64,000 bases of DNA. Origin: Sambucus nigra (taxonomy: Eukaryota > Streptophyta > Magnoliopsida > Dipsacales > Adoxaceae). Each line of letters starts with the position of its first letter. Position 1 is the stretch's first letter. Below are positions 58,498-64,000 of this stretch, one piece after another. Where the stretch lies: NCBI GenBank assembly GCA_949130495.1, contig OX422210.1, positions 500,937,760 to 501,001,759 on the forward strand. The letters are read 5' to 3'. The notes beneath the pieces were generated by a model, which was not told the origin of the DNA, did not search any database, and worked only from the letters and a program-made list of their open reading frames with translations. A program made the position numbers and the translations under genes.

Positions 58498-59848
58498 ATG
58501 GCACCGGAGTTACTACCACCTCCTCCACTACTTGGTGCTGGAGGGCCTAGTTCTAGCCAGGCACCACCCCAGTCCGAAATGGCTGAGGTGGCGGTAGCCT
58601 TAAAGTCCTTGGCAACAACGCAATAATCGATGAAGGAGCAATTTACACAACTCAGTCAAAACATGATGAGACCACCTCACCGGAGATGATTACTCCGACG
58701 GCCGTTCAACCTCATCCTGATGCCAGGGGACCACCCCAGGCACCGCGAAAAGACCAACCTATGCCTCAACGGAGGAGGGACGTTGCTGACCCTAGATGTT
58801 TGCATCTGGGGAGGCAAGGACACCCATGTCCTGAGGATAGGTATGATGATTTGGAGGCAGAAGAAGCTCCAGAATATTGTTGGGAGCCGTATGAGGTTTC
58901 AAATAACACAGTACGTCCTATTCAGCAGAGCCGAGGCTGTGGAGGCCGAAGAGGTGAAGACGCCCAACAAATAGGGTCAGCTTTTGATCAATTAAGCAAA
59001 GGGTCAGCCTTTGAAAGGCTCGGCCCAATAAACGACCTGCGATAGAGGTTATCCAGGTCAAGGAGTGTAGCCGGATCACAAAGGGAAGAGGGGTAACGTC
59101 GGCCTCATCAATGTCGACCCAACACAGGACGAGGTAGGGACCAGGAAGAGGTCAACAACCGACGTTGTGCTATGACTGGGGAACCCTCAGTCCACCCCTT
59201 GGAGGTGGCTGGCGACAACCTCGGCCAGGACGACGTTGCAAGACCATGGAATGAATCCATCCAACGTCTTGAGGACAAGATAGGAGACCTCATTAAAAGT
59301 CGTAACCCACTGCAAAGAGGATTCTTAGAAGGCTCTTCGTTCGTGGCTAAGATAATGAGATTCCCTACCCCTGTAAAGTTCAAGCCACCTACGGTGTCTC
59401 CCAACTATGATGGTAGTACCAACCATGTACATCATATTGAGATGTACCAATCTGCAGCGAACATTTACTCAATACCAGATAAGATGAAGTGTCGGGTCTT
59501 CTCCGGGACTTTGACAGGAGCTGCACATATCTGGTTTACCTCTCTCCCGAAGAACTCAATAGAGAAATTTAAGGTCTTGGCTGAATGATTCATTCATAAC
59601 TTCTGTTTTGGGGTAAGACCTCAAAATAAGACCACCCATCTGTTGTATGTCAAGCAAGGCAAAAACGAAAGTCTAAGAGACTACATTGCTAGATTCAACA
59701 AGGAAAAACTGGAGGTGGAAGATTACGAAGAGAGTGTAGCTATGACCGCTCTCATAGGAGGTCTCCGAAAAGGAAAGTTATCGTGGAAACTTGCGAAAGA
59801 CCCTCTCAAGTCCATGGCAGAATTATTAGCAACTGCGGATAAGGTCAT
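58498..59848 (+). pseudogene. gag: gag of element B, truncated
   Basis: Start ATG 58498 (MAPELLPPPPLLGAGG), a proline-rich N-terminus, then a stop after KSLATTQ (about 58624) and at least one frameshift before 59172. From 59172 one frame carries the Retrotrans_gag capsid domain: MRFPTPVKFKPPTVSPNYDG, a CRVFSGTLTGAAHIWFTSLP helix pair, then after TGA 59586-59588 in the same frame FIHNFCFGVRPQNK, LLYVKQGKNESLRDYIARFN and GGLRKGKLSWKLAKDPL. Family is certain. The domain ends at KVI (59848), where LTR C begins; the zinc knuckle is not reached. This Gag would assemble the virus-like particle. Confidence 0.88.
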
Positions 59849-60441
59849 TGTTGATGTAAAAAATTAGATCATATCTAATTATTCAATCACATATAAATAA
59901 ATGAGACAAAGAATTTTTAAAGAGGATCAGCCTTATAAGAATGGCCTACGTCCACTGTTATGGTATTGCTGATTGTATGGGAATTCTCGATTACAAGTTA
60001 TCTCAAGAAATTCCAGTCCCCTTACAATGAGGATTGTACAATGTATTTATAGCCCTGGGGCTGTAATGTGAAAGGGTAATACATTAAATGATGTACATAT
60101 GAAAGGGTGATACATTCAATGCTCCTTAGGCGTATGCGTCTGAATGATAAGCATTTAATGAACAGTCAAACTGTTGGTTATCCCGCTATTATTTCTTTGT
60201 TCGAGGTGCAGCTCGGACCGCCTGAGTTGCTCGGACCGCCTAAGCTTCTCGGTACTCAAGAGTTCCTCGGAGAGTTCTTGTTCCTCGGAGCGTATGAGTT
60301 CCTCAGGGTATCAGTGCTCCTCGTTGTAGTACGGTTCCTCGGATCATGTGAGTTCCTCGAAAATTCTTGTTGTTGCCAGGTAGATTGCCACGTGTCTTCA
60401 CTTTATTGAGCCATGTCAGCAGACTAAATTTGGTATCAACA
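59849..60441 (-). repeat. 3' LTR of element C
   Basis: 593 bp with inverted ends TGTTGAT/ATCAACA. On minus, CTATAAATAC (60051-60042) is the TATA box, and CAGTGGACGTAGGCCA lies at 59956-59941. U3 holds repeated CTCGGA-CCGCC and GTTCCTCGGA words about every 25 bases (60200-60365). Flank 59844-59848 (GTCAT) is the candidate target duplication; the other flank is off-window. Confidence 0.85.
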
Positions 60442-60744
60442 GAAGCCCCTAATATTTCATGGTTCAAAATTTGAGGAGTGTGGAACATTCTTTCTCGGAA
60501 TATGGTAGTTTTAAATGGTTCTCCTGATTTTTAGGAGTGTTTCACTCATATTTATTTCTCCTTCCAAATTCGTAGAATCAGGCTTTTTGAATTTTTATAA
60601 CCGCCTCGATCTCCGTGTACTTTTTGTCCTTTTAGCCGCCGGTAGCCTAATCGTTTATTCTCGCTTCGATTGTCACTCCCTTTTCGTTCCTCTAGCCGTT
60701 AGTAGCGTAATTGTTTCTTTTTGTAATCATTACTTTACCATTTC

Positions 60745-60928
60745 CCAAGGCAGAGTATTTAAACTTCACAGACACTCCCGTCGTCTTCTACCTTTTCAAA
60801 TTTGTATTTTCCAGTTTTCCGTCGTCTCTTTCTCTCCTGTGTATTCATCTCTTCCATCGTTCGTTGTCATCAGATCCACTCTTTTTCTGTAAGATTTTCT
60901 TCCTTCTTCTTCATTTCTTTTATTCATC
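60745..60928 (+). promoter_or_regulatory. Candidate promoter and leader of the antisense gene of element C
   Basis: TATTTAAA at 60756-60763 is followed by a CT-rich leader up to ATG 60929. Element A has GTTTAAAT at a comparable position (minus, about 8577) and a similar CT-rich leader. This suggests the antisense gene has its own promoter. Confidence 0.4.
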
Positions 60929-63118
60929 ATGGTTTACCCTGTTGAATCTCTTGATAAGTTTCGCTCTGATTTTTCTATTCCCTCCTGGGTTGTTCTGGAA
61001 GAGCTTTCTGAGCCTTCTGATTATTTTCGTTTGGCTGAGGGACATTGGTTCCCCAGTCTCTTTATTGCTGAGTGTGGATTTTCTTTTCCACCCAATCCCT
61101 TATGTCTGGAATTTTGTCAATACTTTGACGTTGTTCCTGCAAGAATATCCCCAAATACATGGAGAATAGTTAATGGGGTTCATAGGTTAAATGAAATCCC
61201 TGGAACTCGCATAGGAATTCCAGAAATTATGTTTTGTTATAGATGGGCAGTTGGTGATAACACCTTTTATTTAAAAACTAGATTTTTGAATAGGGCCTTA
61301 GTAGTCGATCTCCCGGATGCTAATAGGGATTATTTTGAGCACGAGGTTGTCATAAAAAATTGGCAACATGCTCCTTTATCTGGAGATGAAGTTTATCAGG
61401 GTCCCAGATGCCCTCCATATGGCAATGGGATAGGTTATTTTTATTTCATTTTACTTATTTTGAAATCATGCTTCTTTTGTGTTTGATAAAATGTGCCACT
61501 GATATTTTAATTTTGATTTATTTGCAGTTGATAGCAAAAGAAAGTGTCCAAAGGAAGCAGATGTTAATATAAGACATTTGAAACTTATCTGGAGTCTGCA
61601 TCAGAGTGTTGCCGACGAGCACATTAGGTCAGCTTCATATCTGCTGCAGTACAAGAGCTACACTACCTCTTTTACTGCTCGTCCAGTAATAAGGTACGTA
61701 GAGCCAGTACCAGCTTCTACCAGCTCTTCGCCTGAGTCACACGTTCCTTTAAGTGAAAGGATGAAGAAGAGAAGACCTCTCACCCTCTTCGAGAAGCCTG
61801 CCTCTGGTGCTGTAGAGGCTAAAAGAAGTAAGATTGATGTCCCAGAAGGGACAAAGAAAGTTGATGCACCTTCCTCGGCTGCTGTTGTGAAGGTTGTCGA
61901 GAAGCCTCCAGTGGCCCCGAGCAAGGCTGCTGCTCCTGATGAGGTGATTGTCATATCACCGACCAAGGGCTCCTCCTTGGTTGAATCAATCCATGTTCCC
62001 CCGAGGAAGCTGAAGAAGAGCTCCTCAGTCAATTTGGCTGACACCATCACTCAGCCCCCAGAATTGGTGTTCCAACTTTTGTTCCCCGAGCTCTGCCATA
62101 AGCTCGATAAAGTCTTGGATCATTCCCGAGGTCCAAGGTACTGAGGAAAACCTTACTCGGGACATGGTCACTTCGTTAACTGCTCTCCATATTGCTTCAG
62201 TAAGTCCTATTACTTTGAATTTTTCATATTTCCATTGTTATTTATGTTTCTGACTTGCTTTCATTTTCTTTTTTACAGTTGACGAGCTGCTTCAATATAA
62301 TTTTGAAGAAGGATGAAGCAATTAAATCTCCAAGCTCCTCATCTGGGGTGGAGGAAGCTCTGGCGGGCTTGACGAAGTCTTTGGAAGATTCTCGCCAGAA
62401 ATATGCTACTGACAAGGCAATCTGGGAGAAGAAACTTGCCTCCACCGAGCAGGAAAAAGCTCAGGTTGTTGAAATCTCCAAGGAGTTGGAGAAGAGAATA
62501 AAGGACTTAGAAGGGAGAAATAAAGAGCTCGACGAGAAGCTCCAAGAAGTTGGAGAGCTTGAGAATAAGCTCAAGGTTGCTGAAGAGGAGTTGGCTCAAC
62601 TTCGGGAGGTAAATCGTCAAAAGGAGGAGGTCGAGAATAAATTGAAAGCTGCTGATAACCTGCTGTCCGAGAAGCTTTCCTCGTAGAAGTTGAAGAGGAA
62701 AACGGCTGTGAAGAAGTCCTTCAGTGCTGGCTGGGACAAGGGGTGGAACAAGGGGTTGGCTGCCATGATGTCACAAGTAGAATATGGCAGCCTCAAATAC
62801 TTCGGGGATGGATGGGTTGCTGCTCTACAGGAGATGAAAGTGGATGAAAATTCCGAACTCTTTCAGCAAAATATCCCTGGTCCCCCTCCAACTCCTGAAG
62901 AAGAAGAAGAGGACGAAGCTGCCTCCGAAGAGTCTTCTATGGTGATGGGAGACCAGATTTCTCTTCCCCCGACTATCCAGCCTGCTAATGAGGAACTACC
63001 TGCAACTTCCTCCGAGCAACCTCCAGCACCTCCCCTATTACTATTTGCTCCATCCGAGCAACCTACTTCCTCGTCCCAGCCTCCCGAGAAGGTTTTGGGA
63101 GACAAGGAAAAGGTTTAG
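60929..63118 (+). pseudogene. Antisense gene (aORF1) of element C: gypsy-associated domain plus coiled coil, three exons
   Basis: Exon 1 60929-61433 encodes MVYPVESLDKFRSDF, LAEGHWFPSLFIAECGFSFP, WRIVNGVHRLNEIPGTRIGI and ALVVDLPDANRDYFEHEVVI. I assign this domain to the 'putative gypsy type transposon' family (PF04195) from memory. Intron 1 is 61434-61527 (GTTATT...TTGCAG) and keeps frame. Exon 2 from 61528 holds LHQSVADEHIRSASYLLQYK and a Ser/Pro/Glu-rich linker. A frameshift lies near 62060-62100. Intron 2 is 62200-62278 (GTAAGT...TTACAG). Exon 3 is a long coiled coil, then FSAGWDKGWNKGLAAMMSQV, then an acidic proline-rich tail ending at TAG 63118. One in-frame TAG (62684-62686) interrupts it. 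No enzyme motif is seen; function unknown, possibly RNA- or particle-binding. Confidence 0.78.
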
Positions 63119-63296
63119 AGTTGTTCGAACTTCTATTTTATTTTTCTTTAACAAATGTAATCCTGAATATGTAACTCTGATCCTTGATATAATAAAACTT
63201 GAATTTTTGTTCTTGCATACTGTTGTCTCTTCTTCATACTTAGTTGGTACTTTTATTGATTACTGCTTCTTCTTTCTCTACTAGTTTCTGGCCAGG

Positions 63297-64000
63297 ATGG
63301 AATTATTATCTGCTCACGATACCAAGCTGCTGAGATAATGCAATGATTATTTTAAAGCTGGTCACACAGATCTGAGTGCAGCACAAGTCGTCGACATCCT
63401 CGGTCAAGATGCTTCTGAACAAGAAGTTGAAGCATACCAATATCTGAAGTGTTTACTTGATCGAGTAGTGGCCAATAATGTGGCTTATTACGACATGATC
63501 GAGGATCTCCAAGGCACCCTCGAAGATCTTCAGTAACAATACAAAGAGTCCACTACCCTGTTACATGAGGCGTACGAGAAGAAATACCAGCAGATCATTG
63601 TCGACAAGGGTTACGAGAAACTTTTTGCTGGCTACGATGTGAGGGAGAGAACTCTGAAGGGTGAGGTTGAGGAATGCAGGCAAATAGATGAATTGTTAGA
63701 GCAAGAGAACAACAATCTTCAAAGAGAGTTATCACAGTTGAAGTCTGCAGCTTCTACTTCAAACGCCTTAATCCCAGTGAATGATAAGGGATTCTCATTC
63801 TTGGAGGTCGAGAACGCCAACTTGAGGGACGAACTGGAAACCTTGAAGAGGTCTGGCCCTTCTACACCTTCTCATGGTCGGGCAAGAGCAGCTCGGATTC
63901 CTATTGAGGAATAGAGGACTCAGTCTGCCTTAGAGAACCAGGCCTTCCAGTTAATGGCGAAGAACCAGGTGATGGCTGAAATGTCAAAGAAGATCAGGGA
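63297..64000 (+). pseudogene. Second antisense coiled-coil ORF (aORF2) of element C, runs off-window
   Basis: From ATG 63297 a single frame reads MELLSAHDTKLLR, stop, CNDYFKAGHTDLSAAQVVDI, QEVEAYQYLKCLLDRVVANN, then a long coiled coil (GEVEECRQIDELLEQENNNL ... EVENANLRDELETLKR), and finally SALENQAFQLMAKNQVMAEM to the window edge. In-frame stops at 63336, 63534 and 63912 show decay. It lies 3' of aORF1, as in element A. No known domain was recognised beyond the coil. Confidence 0.55.

Larger units (their letters stand above)
57333..59848 (+). mobile_element. Element B: Ty3/gypsy 5' part (LTR, PBS, gag), interrupted by element C
   Basis: An LTR (57333-58322), a primer-binding region and a plant gypsy gag are present. 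Gag is cut in mid-domain at 59848, where the LTR of C begins. The rest of B should lie beyond C, off-window. The solo LTR B2 is from the same family. Confidence 0.85.
59849..64000 (-). mobile_element. Element C: Tat-lineage gypsy element in minus orientation, 3' part only
   Basis: Its LTR, read on minus, starts TGTTGATACC and ends ACATCAACA. It carries a TATA box and the GTGGACGTAGGCC motif in sense order on minus, which fixes orientation. A purine-like TTAGGGGCTTC precedes it on minus, as in element A. The antisense ORFs seen in A recur here on plus (60929 onward). Pol should lie to the right, off-window. It inserted into gag of B. Confidence 0.8.

Noticed and set aside
60929..63118. A host gene with three exons
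   Set aside because: Homology to the antisense ORF of element A and position just inside an LTR make it part of a retrotransposon.

Overview
The window is repeat-dense nuclear DNA of a flowering plant, probably a eudicot. I infer this from Ty3/gypsy Tat-type and Ty1/copia remnants, two Helitrons with plant-type termini, PIF/Harbinger and hAT MITEs, (TA)n microsatellites, and AT-rich filler with plant-like splice sites. I see no intact host gene. Nearly every coding-like segment is retrotransposon, Helitron or captured-gene debris carrying stops and frameshifts.

Layout, left to right. 1-9159: element A, a degraded plus-strand Tat-lineage Ty3/gypsy element whose 5' end is off-window. It has gag end, protease, RT, two RNase H domains and integrase, then two spliced ORFs on the opposite strand, then the 3' LTR (8741-9159). 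9182-9510: a fold-back MITE. 9577-11605: an LTR-like block (F) with a TGTAACACCCCG-type end. 11606-15172: element G, a minus-strand Ty1/copia fragment (integrase, protease, gag, a SINE-like insertion and a 5' LTR). 15295-19938: Helitron H2 on plus, containing a minus-strand solo LTR (B2, 18286-19158) with perfect ATGAT target duplications. 20200-21660: two complex repeat blocks. 21702-36015: Helitron H1 on minus, 14.3 kb, with both termini. It encodes a Rep protein that keeps the HUH and two-tyrosine motifs but has no visible helicase, carries a captured exon of the ESCRT-III gene SNF7/VPS32, and holds a 567-bp higher-order tandem array. 36023-40430: MITEs, including a PIF MITE (TSD TAA) inside a duplicated segment and a hAT MITE with perfect 8-bp TSD TACTAAAT. 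40731-56323: element D, a large LTR element with about 3.2-kb LTRs, a non-coding internal region and TSD TAGAA. Its 3' LTR was invaded by element E (minus-strand copia-like, 48121-53235), a small MITE and a PIF MITE (54116-55360). 57333-64000: element B (plus; LTR, PBS, gag), interrupted inside gag by element C (minus; LTR at 59849-60441). C's antisense ORFs run on the plus strand to the window end.

Elements A and C sit in opposite orientation with the same architecture. Both carry antisense genes with a gypsy-associated plant domain (compare PF04195) and coiled coils, with introns at matching places. That conservation is the best evidence here for a selected function outside gag-pol. Other unusual items are a four-fold, exactly 28-bp-spaced tandem primer binding site in E, a palindrome (TCGTTCGAACGA) shared by the LTRs of the unrelated elements D and E, an untranslated motif shared by LTRs A, B and C, and the helicase-less Helitron. 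All family calls come from reading motifs by eye; no database search was run.
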